From NCBI RefSeq assembly GCF_003014595.1, contig NZ_PYGK01000010.1, forward strand, positions 62,001-126,000: a DNA stretch of 64,000 bases, read 5' to 3'. The stretch comes from Chitinophaga ginsengisoli (lineage in GTDB: Bacteria; Bacteroidota; Bacteroidia; Chitinophagales; Chitinophagaceae). The position numbers and the translations under genes are program-made. Shown one piece after another: positions 52,479 to 60,920 of this stretch. The notes beneath the pieces were generated by a model, which saw only the letters and a program-made list of their open reading frames with translations, searched no databases and had not been told where the DNA came from. Positions within the stretch are counted from its first letter, which is position 1, and each line of letters opens with the position of its first letter.

Positions 52479-52530
52479 AGCACACAAATTACTATTTTAA
52501 AGGCAACGGTACTGACGGGATAAATGAATT

Positions 52531-52552
52531 AAGGGACACAGATGTATCCCTT
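52531..52552. promoter_or_regulatory. 22-bp palindrome upstream of Crp/Fnr gene 1
   Basis: AAGGGACACAGATGTATCCCTT is palindromic except for one symmetric pair. The arms have the two-fold form of a dimeric regulator site. It lies in the 156-bp gap between methyltransferase 2 and the regulator, 53 bp before the regulator's start. Confidence 0.5.
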
Positions 52553-52634
52553 CTCTCTTATTGTTCAAGTTAGAGATAGCGTTGCGTTTCCACAATGCCA
52601 TATCTTCCTTTCTGATTTAGACTATGTATATCTG

Positions 52635-53231
52635 TTATCTTTTCATCCACATTTTTAACCGGAAATCGGCAGACGCATCTACCTGCTGATAAGCAGGCGG
52701 CACCTCATCTTCAAGACTATGGAAGGTTACCAGCCTGGTGCCGGCGGGCTTCCTGTCCAGTTCCCTGTACAGAAAACGCGAATAATACTGATACAGGCTC
52801 TCGGAATATTCAATGCGGTGATCTATTCTGTCGTTAGTAACCAGATTCTCGAAAAAGGCATTGTAAAAGTAAAAGTGGTCATATGTGGCAAGATCCACCT
52901 GTGTGAAATTCAGGTTGATGAATGCGGCATTTTCTGTCTTTGTATACTCTTTTGCTGCTTCTGCATAATGATGCAGTTCGCTTCTTTGCTCCACACCGTA
53001 AAAGAATGATCGTGGATAATAATGAGCGCCAATGAGGGTGAATTTACCAACGCCGCTTCCTATATCGAGGATCTTTCCCCCTCCTTCTGCGGCCAGAAAA
53101 CCAGCTGCCTTTTTTGCAATGCCCATCGGAGTCCAGTGCCTTCGTGACATTCGTTGGATCCCTTCCGGATACAGCCAATCAAAAGAGGCATCGCTTAGAA
53201 ACGATGCCCGTCTCGTTATTGCATTTCCCAT
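52635..53231 (-). CDS. Class I SAM methyltransferase, paralogue 2
   Basis: A 198-residue protein, paralogous to that at 51156. Motif I is ILDIGSGVGKF (56-66); FFYGVEQRSELHHYAEAAK and DHFYFYNAFFENLV follow in the same places. The N-terminal segment FDWLYPEGIQRMSRRHWTPM is shared with its paralogue and looks like a family-specific substrate or partner surface. It is divergent from the second Crp/Fnr gene and 156 bp downstream-facing to the first. Substrate unknown. Confidence 0.85.
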   Translation of the reverse strand: MGNAITRRASFLSDASFDWLYPEGIQRMSRRHWTPMGIAKKAAGFLAAEGGGKILDIGSGVGKFTLIGAHYYPRSFFYGVEQRSELHHYAEAAKEYTKTENAAFINLNFTQVDLATYDHFYFYNAFFENLVTNDRIDHRIEYSESLYQYYSRFLYRELDRKPAGTRLVTFHSLEDEVPPAYQQVDASADFRLKMWMKR

Positions 53232-53308
53232 TCCCTGTAATCAATTGGTGAATTTGTGCATATCAGCTTACGAACCCCACTACACTATTAAAATCATCCA
53301 CATGACTG

Positions 53309-53367
53309 CCGGTGATGTTAATACCGGTCAAAACAGTTGATATTTTCGTATTGCGAAGGTACCTTTG
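53309..53367 (+). promoter_or_regulatory. Promoter of Crp/Fnr gene 2 with upstream inverted repeat
   Basis: TTG (53337-53339), 20 nt, TACCTTTG (53360-53367) fits the Bacteroidota promoter with one extra spacer base. An inverted repeat CCGGT-N9-ACCGG (53309-53327) lies just upstream, where an activator or autoregulator could bind. Confidence 0.6.
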
Positions 53368-53442
53368 ATAACATTTGGGTTCACTGATACTTTTCAATTA
53401 AAAAACTGCAAAAGATCACTTTTTGCCACACCGTCCATTACT

Positions 53443-54159
53443 ATGAGTTTAGCAGGGTTATTTCCTATTGACAAATGGAATTTTAAATCTCAGTCCATTT
53501 TGAATAATCTGCCGGAGGATGAGCGCGCAGATCTCTACTCCCATATGCAGGAACAGCGATATGGTAAGGGGGAGATCATTTTTAGGGAAGGGACCGTGGC
53601 TTCCGGTATCTTCTTCATCAAAAAAGGGAAAGTCAAAAAATACCAGGTGGACCAGGCCGGAAAGGAACAGATCATCTATGTAGCTAATACAGGAGAATTA
53701 ATGGGTTATCACGCTATTCTGGCGGAAGAATATTACCCCGACTCTGCCGCCACATTAGAGGAATGTATCATTTCATTTATTCCCAAGGAAGATTTTACTG
53801 CTGTATTGGAGCGCTCCAGCGTATTACCCCGCAGGCTGCTGAAAGCGCTCAGTCATGAGTTTACCGTGCTCACGAATAGTATTTCCGTATTTGCCCACCG
53901 TTCGGTGAAGGAAAGGCTGGCTATTGCATTAATTGTGTTACGCGAGAAATTTAAAGCGGAAACATTGCCCGGAGAAGAAATAGTGATCAATCTTTCCCGT
54001 AGCGACCTTGCCAATATGGTAGGCACAGGCAATGAGAATATTGTCAGGTTTCTCACAGAATTCAAGGCTGCAGGCATTTTGAATACCCAGGGAAGAAAGA
54101 TCTGGATCACAGATGTAAAAGAGCTGATCAGGTTGTCTGGCTATGGTATTTCCGGATGA
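53443..54159 (+). CDS. Crp/Fnr-family regulator, paralogue 2
   Basis: A 238-residue regulator starting at ATG 53443 (MSLAGLFPIDKWNF). A TTG at 53365 lies inside the promoter and cannot be the start. The beta-roll (about 20-135) has IIFREGTVASGIFFIKKGKVK and IIYVANTGELMGYHAIL; the winged helix has LSRSDLANMVGTGNENIVRFL (about 185-205). It is similar to the first regulator through its full length. Divergent from methyltransferase 2, so the two pairs form a duplicated module. Confidence 0.92.
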   Translation: MSLAGLFPIDKWNFKSQSILNNLPEDERADLYSHMQEQRYGKGEIIFREGTVASGIFFIKKGKVKKYQVDQAGKEQIIYVANTGELMGYHAILAEEYYPDSAATLEECIISFIPKEDFTAVLERSSVLPRRLLKALSHEFTVLTNSISVFAHRSVKERLAIALIVLREKFKAETLPGEEIVINLSRSDLANMVGTGNENIVRFLTEFKAAGILNTQGRKIWITDVKELIRLSGYGISG

Positions 54160-54245
54160 TAATATAACCACCCCTATTTACCTGCATGGGCATAGTCGTT
54201 GTACCCTTATATACTGGCCCGTTCTCTCATCTCCCAATCAGTTAT

Positions 54246-54395
54246 ATGGATACATCTCCGCAATTCCTCGTGGTAACAGGTACATCCGCAGGCGGTTTGT
54301 CTGCACTCCGGCAATTGCCTGGCAGCGTCACCACTGATGGAGATGTAGCTTATCTGGGGGTGGTGACATTCCCACGGACTCATTATAGAATATAG
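54246..54395 (+). pseudogene. CheB methylesterase N-terminal fragment
   Basis: From ATG 54246 the frame reads FLVVTGTSAGGLSALRQLP, which is the start of a CheB catalytic domain (GTSAGG carries the active-site Ser). After about 50 residues the frame ends; the next words (VAYLGVVTFPRTHY) resemble a decayed 'VVVHxPP' strand. The rest of the ~190-residue domain and any other chemotaxis gene are absent, so this is a relic. It may instead be a chance match of a short motif, but the GTSAGGLxAL string is quite specific. Confidence 0.6.
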
Positions 54396-54418
54396 GGATC
54401 ATTTACCGAATTAAAAAA

Positions 54419-54488
54419 TTTGCTTTTTATTAGAAACTCACTAATTTAACATTAGATGCAATCGATTGGCAAACCGAAACAAACGTTT
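54419..54488 (+). promoter_or_regulatory. Promoter with LacI-type operator before the lyase-like genes
   Basis: TTTG (54419-54422), exactly 19 nt, then TAATTTAA (54442-54449, two mismatches to the -7 consensus). ATGCAATCGATTGGCA (54456-54471), a near-palindrome of the LacI-family CAA-n-CG-n-TTG type, lies over the expected start of transcription, and AAACGTTT (54481-54488) follows. Confidence 0.5.
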
Positions 54489-54542
54489 ACTCTTTAGATA
54501 AAGTTCAATTCCCTCATTTCCCTTCACCTCAAAATTTCCGTT

Positions 54543-56231
54543 ATGAAAACATCCCTACGATGTGTTATTACTATGCTTTTTTTGTTTTCCATGTCTCCCC
54601 TTTTGCAGGCCCAGGTTACGTTATCAGCGAATGGGCCCGGCGATACATATGAACTTATTGAAAGCGTTTTAGGCAGTGGCACGGCCGGAGAAGTGCCGGA
54701 CTGTGGTCATACTTCTTTTGGCAGGCATATTACTGAGGAATTTGACTCCCAGCTTAACAGATATGTCTTTGTATTCCACATCCATGTAACACCCGACAAT
54801 GATCGTTGCAATGGCAGCACAGACAGGCAAAGGAATGAAATTAAAACACAGGGTAACTCTCCTGCCAATGTGAAAGGGTCACTGAATGAAACAGTTACCT
54901 ATCGCTGGAAGTTTAAGCTGGACGCCGGTTTTAAACCTACGGCCAACTTCTGCCATATTCACCAGATTAAAGCCGGAGATGGCGATGATGGTGCTCCTAT
55001 CATCACCATTACTCCACGTGCCGGCAATCCACAGAAACTGCAGATCATCCACAGCACTGGCAGTGGCGGTACGGGAGGGGAAGTCCATAGTGCTGATCTT
55101 TCGGCATTCAAAGGCGTATGGGTGGAAGTATTTGAGAAAATAAAATATAGTACGAGTGGCTCTTATGAGGTAGTCATAAAACGGGTAAGCGATGGCGCTA
55201 CGCTGCTTAGCTACAGCAACAGTAATATCAATATGTGGCGGGATGGCACTACCTTCTGCCGTCCTAAATGGGGCATTTATCGCAGTCTCAACAGTATATC
55301 AGACCTGCGTGATGAACAGGTCCGTTTTGCAGATTTCTGTATCGCAGAGGGCAATGCTACCTGTCCCAGTGATGTCGGCAATGGTGGCGGCGGAGAAACA
55401 ACTACATTAACGCCCACTGCAGATGCCTATGTAAGAAGTGGCACTTATGCAGGTACCACACATGGCAGTACGGATGCCGGCATTCTGATAGCCAAACTTA
55501 ACTCTTCCGGTTCTGCAGACAATGACCGGCAGACCTATGTAACTTTTGACCTGAGCAGTGCTGGTGCTGATATATCCTCTGCTGTATTAAAGTTATACGG
55601 AAAGATCGACGATACCAGGTCATCAAATGTACCTGTTGGGGCGTACAGTGTATCCAATACTTCCTGGTCAGAATCTTCCATTACGTGGAATAATAAACCA
55701 GCTACTTCCAGCGCTGCACTTAGCACTGCAACGGTTACAGATGCCACTGCCAGGTATTACACATGGAACGTGAAAGACTATGTACAAAGTGAAATTAGTG
55801 CAGGTCATACAAAAGTATCCTTTGCATTAAAGAGTACACAGATCACTGATCCGAGAATAACTTTCAACTCTAAAGAAACAGGTACTAATCCGCCACAACT
55901 GGTTATTAATGGTGCCAGTGCGGATATATCGGAAGCGCCGCTTGCTTATTCGCATATAGAAAAAACAGCAACAACTGATCTGGCAGTGAATGTGTTTCCA
56001 AATCCATTGGGAAATAACACCACGATAGATCTTAACTTAAAACAGGCCGGCCGCACCCAGGTAGAAGTATTTGATCTGCAACAACGGAGGGTAGCCGTGC
56101 TGGTAAATGCCTATCTGCAGGCAGGAGTGCATCGTACTGTTTTCGACGCGAAATCTGTTCCTGTGGGTACTTATATCATAAGAATATTGCACAATGGCCA
56201 GGTAGTGACAAAGAAAATCTCCAAACAGTAA
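54543..56231 (+). CDS. T9SS-secreted lyase-like jelly-roll protein with CBM96/DNRLRE domain
   Basis: A 562-residue secreted protein: signal peptide (1-24); a jelly-roll domain (about 25-275) with DRQRNEIKTQ (about 99-108), FCHIHQIKAGD (about 137-147) and RPKWGIYRSLN, a layout like alginate/heparin lyases of the PL7/PL13/PL14/PL20 jelly-roll group; a Gly linker; a DNRLRE/CBM96-like domain (about 285-460, PTADAYVRSGTYAG, SWSESSITWNNKP); and a C-terminal type IX secretion tail (about 480-562, NVFPNPLGNNTTIDLNL to VTKKISKQ). The lyase assignment rests on layout only. Next gene is 49 bp downstream and related. Confidence 0.82.
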   Translation: MKTSLRCVITMLFLFSMSPLLQAQVTLSANGPGDTYELIESVLGSGTAGEVPDCGHTSFGRHITEEFDSQLNRYVFVFHIHVTPDNDRCNGSTDRQRNEIKTQGNSPANVKGSLNETVTYRWKFKLDAGFKPTANFCHIHQIKAGDGDDGAPIITITPRAGNPQKLQIIHSTGSGGTGGEVHSADLSAFKGVWVEVFEKIKYSTSGSYEVVIKRVSDGATLLSYSNSNINMWRDGTTFCRPKWGIYRSLNSISDLRDEQVRFADFCIAEGNATCPSDVGNGGGGETTTLTPTADAYVRSGTYAGTTHGSTDAGILIAKLNSSGSADNDRQTYVTFDLSSAGADISSAVLKLYGKIDDTRSSNVPVGAYSVSNTSWSESSITWNNKPATSSAALSTATVTDATARYYTWNVKDYVQSEISAGHTKVSFALKSTQITDPRITFNSKETGTNPPQLVINGASADISEAPLAYSHIEKTATTDLAVNVFPNPLGNNTTIDLNLKQAGRTQVEVFDLQQRRVAVLVNAYLQAGVHRTVFDAKSVPVGTYIIRILHNGQVVTKKISKQ

Positions 56232-56280
56232 CACAACATTTTATTTCCACATCATTTATTAACTGACCAAATCAACAACC

Positions 56281-57072
56281 ATGAAAATCCCGGCAATAAG
56301 CAGTAATGCTATACAGTTGCTATGGCAGCTAAGAACACTGCTGATACTCTCTCTCATCGTTTTTCTTACCGGCAGTTGTAAAAAAGAGGCGCAAACACCC
56401 GATGAACATTCGTCCTCTTTATCTGAAACACAAAAGACTGCCAACATCAATGGAGATGTAACAATAGCTGCTGCAGTGGGTAGCGGATGGGTGGCATACT
56501 CCCCTACCAAAAAAATCCACCTGGACGATGCAGACGGCCTGCAGATATTTAACTGGACGTCTTACAAGTCGGTTGGAGACCCTATCTGTGCAGACTACCA
56601 GTATGACAATGGCACCGAGACCTTCCGCATTGTGAACAATCAATCGAACCGGTCAGAAATACGGCTACAGAATGAATACTCTTCAGGCAGTCGTCAGTTT
56701 GAGGGTTATGTCACTTTCAATGCTCCGCTGGACGATGAATCGCTGATGCAGATCTTCGGCAGTACCGAGGGAGCCACCCAGTTAATGATCCGTGGCTATG
56801 CCGCTGATGGAGGCTCTATCAGAGGAGCAGGCCAGACACTGGCGACAAACGTTTATGGGAAAGAAGTGCATATAAACGTCATTCATCTGCAGGAGGACAA
56901 GGGCAACAGGATCAAAATCTACATCAATGGTGTTAAGAAAGCAGATATTGCAGATAATGAAGCAGTCACCAACTATATGAAGTATGGCAATTACGGTACG
57001 CTTAGAACCGGTACTGCTACTGTAAAATGGAGAGGTGTGAAGGTGTACAGAGATGGTACTGCACCTAACTGA
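56281..57072 (+). CDS. PL7-like jelly-roll lipoprotein
   Basis: A 263-residue lipoprotein with lipobox TGSC (C36). The single jelly-roll domain (about 70-258) shows the three PL7 alginate-lyase stretches in order: NRSEIRLQ (like R-S/T-E-L-R), LMQIFGS (where active enzymes have Q-I/V-H) and NYMKYGNYGT (like Y-F-K-x-G-x-Y). The His is replaced by Phe, so it may bind rather than cleave uronic-acid polymers. It follows the larger lyase-like gene and probably shares its promoter and LacI-type operator. Confidence 0.8.
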   Translation: MKIPAISSNAIQLLWQLRTLLILSLIVFLTGSCKKEAQTPDEHSSSLSETQKTANINGDVTIAAAVGSGWVAYSPTKKIHLDDADGLQIFNWTSYKSVGDPICADYQYDNGTETFRIVNNQSNRSEIRLQNEYSSGSRQFEGYVTFNAPLDDESLMQIFGSTEGATQLMIRGYAADGGSIRGAGQTLATNVYGKEVHINVIHLQEDKGNRIKIYINGVKKADIADNEAVTNYMKYGNYGTLRTGTATVKWRGVKVYRDGTAPN

Positions 57073-57094
57073 TTTCTTTACGAACCTACAAATC

Positions 57095-57129
57095 AAAAAG
57101 GCTTTCAAACATTGTCTGAAAGCCTTTTT
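57095..57129. terminator. Bidirectional terminator between convergent glycan genes
   Basis: AAAAAGGCTTTCA (57095-57107) pairs perfectly with TGAAAGCCTTTTT (57117-57129). It has A/T tails on both sides, so it can serve the lyase-like gene (+) and the GH36-like gene (-). Confidence 0.95.
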
Positions 57130-57150
57130 ACACGTTTATTATCCGCTGTA

Positions 57151-58950
57151 TTATTCTTTTATATCTACTACGCTTCCATCATGCGCATGGAGGCTCACTG
57201 TGTATTTACCAGAGAATCTTCCCAGGCTTTTACCGGTCCAATGATCGGTCATTTCACATGGCTTGTCCAGTTTAACGGTGATCGTTTTGGCAGTACTATC
57301 CCAGTTTAACAATACCAGGCTTTTTCCGTTGGGTGTAGACAACCTGCCTATTTCAAATTTCGTATTTTCAAAAGCAGCAGCATGGGCGGTGGGTGGCACT
57401 GTTTTCCGTAATATATTTAAGCGTTCCGGAGAGATCGTCGTCAGGTCATCTCCACTCAGCAGCATTCCACCGGTACCATATATCAATGCGGCGTGGAAAC
57501 GGAACTCATTATCCGGCATTTTACCGGTCAGCAGCAGGCAGTCAGGGTCATTCCACCACAACCGTCCATTCTGCCAGGAACGGTACAAATTCTCCCTTCC
57601 TGAGCGCTCAAAAGTAGTCCATTGACGTTTGATATCCATGGAGCTGCGGGAGCCGTGTATAAGGCCTAATGAAGGCCAGAGCGGATGATTACAACCAAGG
57701 ATAAAAGCATCTCCGGTACCCTTCAGTATAGCCTCCATGCCACGGCGATAAGCCTCTACACGGGTGGCCTGCTTATCATAGAAGTAGCCACCATGTATTG
57801 CACCCCAGAAATTGGCATCCAGTTTAAAATAGGTGCATCCCCATTGCTCACGCATGGTGCGGAACAGCGCTTCCAGGTGTTTTTGCACAGCAGGATTAGT
57901 ACCATCCAGCACATACCAGGGCTTCAGGCGCCAGCCGCCAAATGTTACCAGATCACTACGCAGTGGTTTACCATTTGCGTCTTTTACCAGCCAGTCAGGA
58001 TGCTCTTTATACACGGTTGAATTGCTGTCGCAAATAAAGGGAGCCACCCATATGGCAGGCTCAAAGCCTTTACTCTTTATACTATTCAGCACCGGCTGTA
58101 TATTGCCGCCAAATGATTGCCCTGTTGAGAGCCAGTCGCCCATATGCGGCTGATAGCCGTCATCTATCTGTATATATCGCAGGGCGGGTATATTGGCCTT
58201 AATGTAATCCAGGTTATCATAGATATTCTGCGCAGTGACCCGCGGACCAAAACAATACCAGCTGCACCATCCGGTAGGTGGCTCCTTAAAGTCCAGTCGA
58301 TGATGATGATGATTGATCCGGGCAGCGAATTTCTCCAGCAGGGCATTCCCTTCCCTGCCTTTCAGCAAGGCCCATTCTTCCAATTGAAAGCTTGCCCCGG
58401 GCGCTAGCGACAGGTTCTCCAGGTCCATTATCACTTTGACAGTGTCTGCGTTAAGATAGAACTTACCGACAAAACGCCTGCAACTGGTGAAACCTGCCAA
58501 TAGCTCCGGCTCTCCTGCGGGATATAGCCGGAGCAGGTTGTACACCGCCAGGTATCCGGCAGGTTGTGGCATCCTGTAATGTCCTTCATCGGTGTAGTTA
58601 CCCAGTACCTGTGGTTTTTCAAGGGTGCCACTTGTTTGTGTCAGCATCTGGAATCCCTCTGCATAGAAAGGTGTATTGCGCGGTAATATGCGACCTGCCT
58701 GCGCCAGTATTACTTCCCGGAGGTGTACCGGTGTATTGCCGGTGTTTACAATCCGGGCAGTACAAAAATCGCCTTCCCAGGTACGAGAGATCTGTATGGT
58801 AGCCGGCGCAGGTGCTCCATTGGCCGTAATAACAGTAGCTTTACTGCTTTTTAGGGCCTGCAGGAACTGATCTGCAGGACCAGCCTGTAGTACTCCTCCT
58901 GCCAACAGAGAGACCAATAAAGAGGCTAAAAATGGTTTCCTGAATATCAT
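57151..58950 (-). CDS. Alpha-galactosidase-like GH36 family protein
   Basis: A 599-residue exported enzyme with a signal peptide (1-23). The beta-sandwich N-terminal part leads to a TIM barrel: PPTGWCSWYCFGPRVT (about 225-240), IQIDDGYQPHMGDW (about 262-275), KGFEPAIWVAPF, TYFKLDANFWGA (about 374-385, with the nucleophile Asp) and HGSRSSMDIKRQW (about 433-445, with the acid/base Asp). This order matches GH36/GH27 alpha-galactosidases, but the family contains other activities such as alpha-N-acetylgalactosaminidase. Last of three glycosidase genes on this strand, 24 bp after GH29. Confidence 0.88.
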   Translation of the reverse strand: MIFRKPFLASLLVSLLAGGVLQAGPADQFLQALKSSKATVITANGAPAPATIQISRTWEGDFCTARIVNTGNTPVHLREVILAQAGRILPRNTPFYAEGFQMLTQTSGTLEKPQVLGNYTDEGHYRMPQPAGYLAVYNLLRLYPAGEPELLAGFTSCRRFVGKFYLNADTVKVIMDLENLSLAPGASFQLEEWALLKGREGNALLEKFAARINHHHHRLDFKEPPTGWCSWYCFGPRVTAQNIYDNLDYIKANIPALRYIQIDDGYQPHMGDWLSTGQSFGGNIQPVLNSIKSKGFEPAIWVAPFICDSNSTVYKEHPDWLVKDANGKPLRSDLVTFGGWRLKPWYVLDGTNPAVQKHLEALFRTMREQWGCTYFKLDANFWGAIHGGYFYDKQATRVEAYRRGMEAILKGTGDAFILGCNHPLWPSLGLIHGSRSSMDIKRQWTTFERSGRENLYRSWQNGRLWWNDPDCLLLTGKMPDNEFRFHAALIYGTGGMLLSGDDLTTISPERLNILRKTVPPTAHAAAFENTKFEIGRLSTPNGKSLVLLNWDSTAKTITVKLDKPCEMTDHWTGKSLGRFSGKYTVSLHAHDGSVVDIKE

Positions 58951-58974
58951 CTGTTTGCAATTTTTTGTCAGCTA

Positions 58975-60861
58975 TTAAGGTGCTAAAGTGATCTCGAATA
59001 ATTTCATCAATTCCTTACCATTGATCGCCTCCGGCCGGATACTTAAAGTATGTACACCAGCAGGTAAGGACAGATCGCCCAATGACTGTATCATAATTGT
59101 TTCCTTTGAGGATATTGCCTGTGTCTTTCCATTGAGTGTTTTCCCGTTTACCGTCACGATGAATTTATTCTCGCTGGTGGTGGAATCTGCCGCATATTTG
59201 ATATTCGTGTGGAAATGCGCAGGTGCTGTCAACCGGAATGTCCAGCTGATATACTGTTCAGGTCTGGTCCAGTTATATACGTAATATTTAGGCGCTTTGC
59301 CATCACCATACAGGAAACCTTCTCCATGCAGCGTACCGTCGAAGGCTCGCAGTACATTGGTAATAGAGTGGGTATCCAGTATGCGGATGCTATCGGTCTT
59401 CACTTCCTGCAGGTCCAGCACTATTACGCTATTCATGGAGTCAATGGCTTTGGCCGGCAGCGCGATTGTAATGTCCTTGTCGTTCACCCGTTTTACTGGC
59501 AGGGCTTTGTGTTGCGGGTCTGCCAATAACCAGGCTTTGCGGACATTACTTTCTAAGCCACCTACATACAAGGGACCTTTCTCAGGCCAGGTGAATACAT
59601 GCAGGTATAGGCGATTGCCTTTCAGGGTACTTTCCCCCCAGGGCTGTAAAGGAAGTGGAGAAGCGGTCGTACCATAAATGCTCTCTCCGTTCGTCTGCAT
59701 CCAGGCGCCAATACTATGCAGTATAACTGTATCCCGTGGATCTACCAGTCCATTGCCCATAGGGCCAATATTCATCAGCAGGTTACCTCCTCTGGCGGCA
59801 GCCTTCGCCTGCAATCTTACGAAGAAACCGGCGGGCTTATGGCTGTTGTCAAACTTTGAATAACCGTAAGATTCGTTTGTAGTAGGAATGGCTTCCCAAT
59901 CGCCGGTAACCGGGTAAAATTCTGCAGGACGATCCGAAGTGTTGATATAATCCCCAAAAGAGATACGTGCAGTACGTGCCAGACGACCATTTATCACCAC
60001 GTTGTTATCTACTTCACGGATCGCTTTTAAGATGCGGATATTTTCACTCAAGGGTAATTTGCTCGGAGTATCAAACCATAGTATATCAGGGTGGTATTTC
60101 TGGATCAATTCTACTATCTGCGGTATTGCCTTTTCATTCACGTACTTTACGGCTTTGGGTAGCAGCTCTGGGTGAACATCAAACCAATTCAGGCCGCCAT
60201 GCAGACGCAGGTCACCGGCAGGGTTATCGTAATCCCAATCATTACCCGGCGCATCCGGATGTTCCCAGTCAAAAGCATGGGAATAGTAAAAGCCGAAACG
60301 GATGCCATACTTCTTGCAGGCGGCAGACAGCTCCTGCATAGGATCACGTTTAAATTTAGAAACGCTGATATTCATATCGCTTACTGCAGAAGGATACATG
60401 GCTACGCCGTCATGATGTTTGGAGGTGATGATCAGGTAGCGCATACCGGCTGCTTTTATCATTCTCACCCAGGCATCAGCATCAAACTGTTCCGGGTTAA
60501 ATGTTTTCAACAATTTCTCCCTGTACACAGCCCTGGGGATTCTTTCCTTCCGCATGAGGTGTTCTGCATAACCATCCACTTTCTTACCTTCCCATTCTCC
60601 GCCTGCGGCTGAATACACGCCCCAGTGAATAAAGCAGCCAAACTTCGCTTCCCGCCACCAGGCAATGCGGGCATCATGATTTTCCATGCTGTGTTTCCAC
60701 CAGCCATTTACAGCTTCATTGATGGCTGCCTGATCCCGTTCAGCTCCTTTTTGTAATAAAAGGCCCTGCTCATCACCTTTGTCGGAGGCGCCAGCCTGCG
60801 TTTGCGCCTGTAGCCGAAATGACAGTATTATAATGACTACACTGAAAAATATTTTCCTCAT
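58975..60861 (-). CDS. Alpha-L-fucosidase GH29
   Basis: A 628-residue exported enzyme: signal peptide (1-20), catalytic (beta/alpha)8-like barrel (about 60-390) with FGCFIHWGVYSAAGGEW (about 74-90), RYLIITSKHHDGVAMYPS (about 142-159), and DILWFDTPSKLP (about 258-269, nucleophile Asp). GGNLLMNIGPMGNG precedes C-terminal beta-sandwich domains. It removes terminal L-fucose from glycans. Middle gene of a GH2-GH29-GH36 set, 59 bp after GH2. Confidence 0.95.
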   Translation of the reverse strand: MRKIFFSVVIIILSFRLQAQTQAGASDKGDEQGLLLQKGAERDQAAINEAVNGWWKHSMENHDARIAWWREAKFGCFIHWGVYSAAGGEWEGKKVDGYAEHLMRKERIPRAVYREKLLKTFNPEQFDADAWVRMIKAAGMRYLIITSKHHDGVAMYPSAVSDMNISVSKFKRDPMQELSAACKKYGIRFGFYYSHAFDWEHPDAPGNDWDYDNPAGDLRLHGGLNWFDVHPELLPKAVKYVNEKAIPQIVELIQKYHPDILWFDTPSKLPLSENIRILKAIREVDNNVVINGRLARTARISFGDYINTSDRPAEFYPVTGDWEAIPTTNESYGYSKFDNSHKPAGFFVRLQAKAAARGGNLLMNIGPMGNGLVDPRDTVILHSIGAWMQTNGESIYGTTASPLPLQPWGESTLKGNRLYLHVFTWPEKGPLYVGGLESNVRKAWLLADPQHKALPVKRVNDKDITIALPAKAIDSMNSVIVLDLQEVKTDSIRILDTHSITNVLRAFDGTLHGEGFLYGDGKAPKYYVYNWTRPEQYISWTFRLTAPAHFHTNIKYAADSTTSENKFIVTVNGKTLNGKTQAISSKETIMIQSLGDLSLPAGVHTLSIRPEAINGKELMKLFEITLAP

Positions 60862-60920
60862 AGTATTATGCGTTTATGGGTATTAAATCTGGTTATCTTT
60901 TGTGGTTATTTCAAGCTGCG

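Noticed and set aside
54160..54542. A full chemotaxis gene in this gap
   Set aside because: Only a 50-residue CheB-like fragment is readable; the remainder has stops in all frames I could follow.
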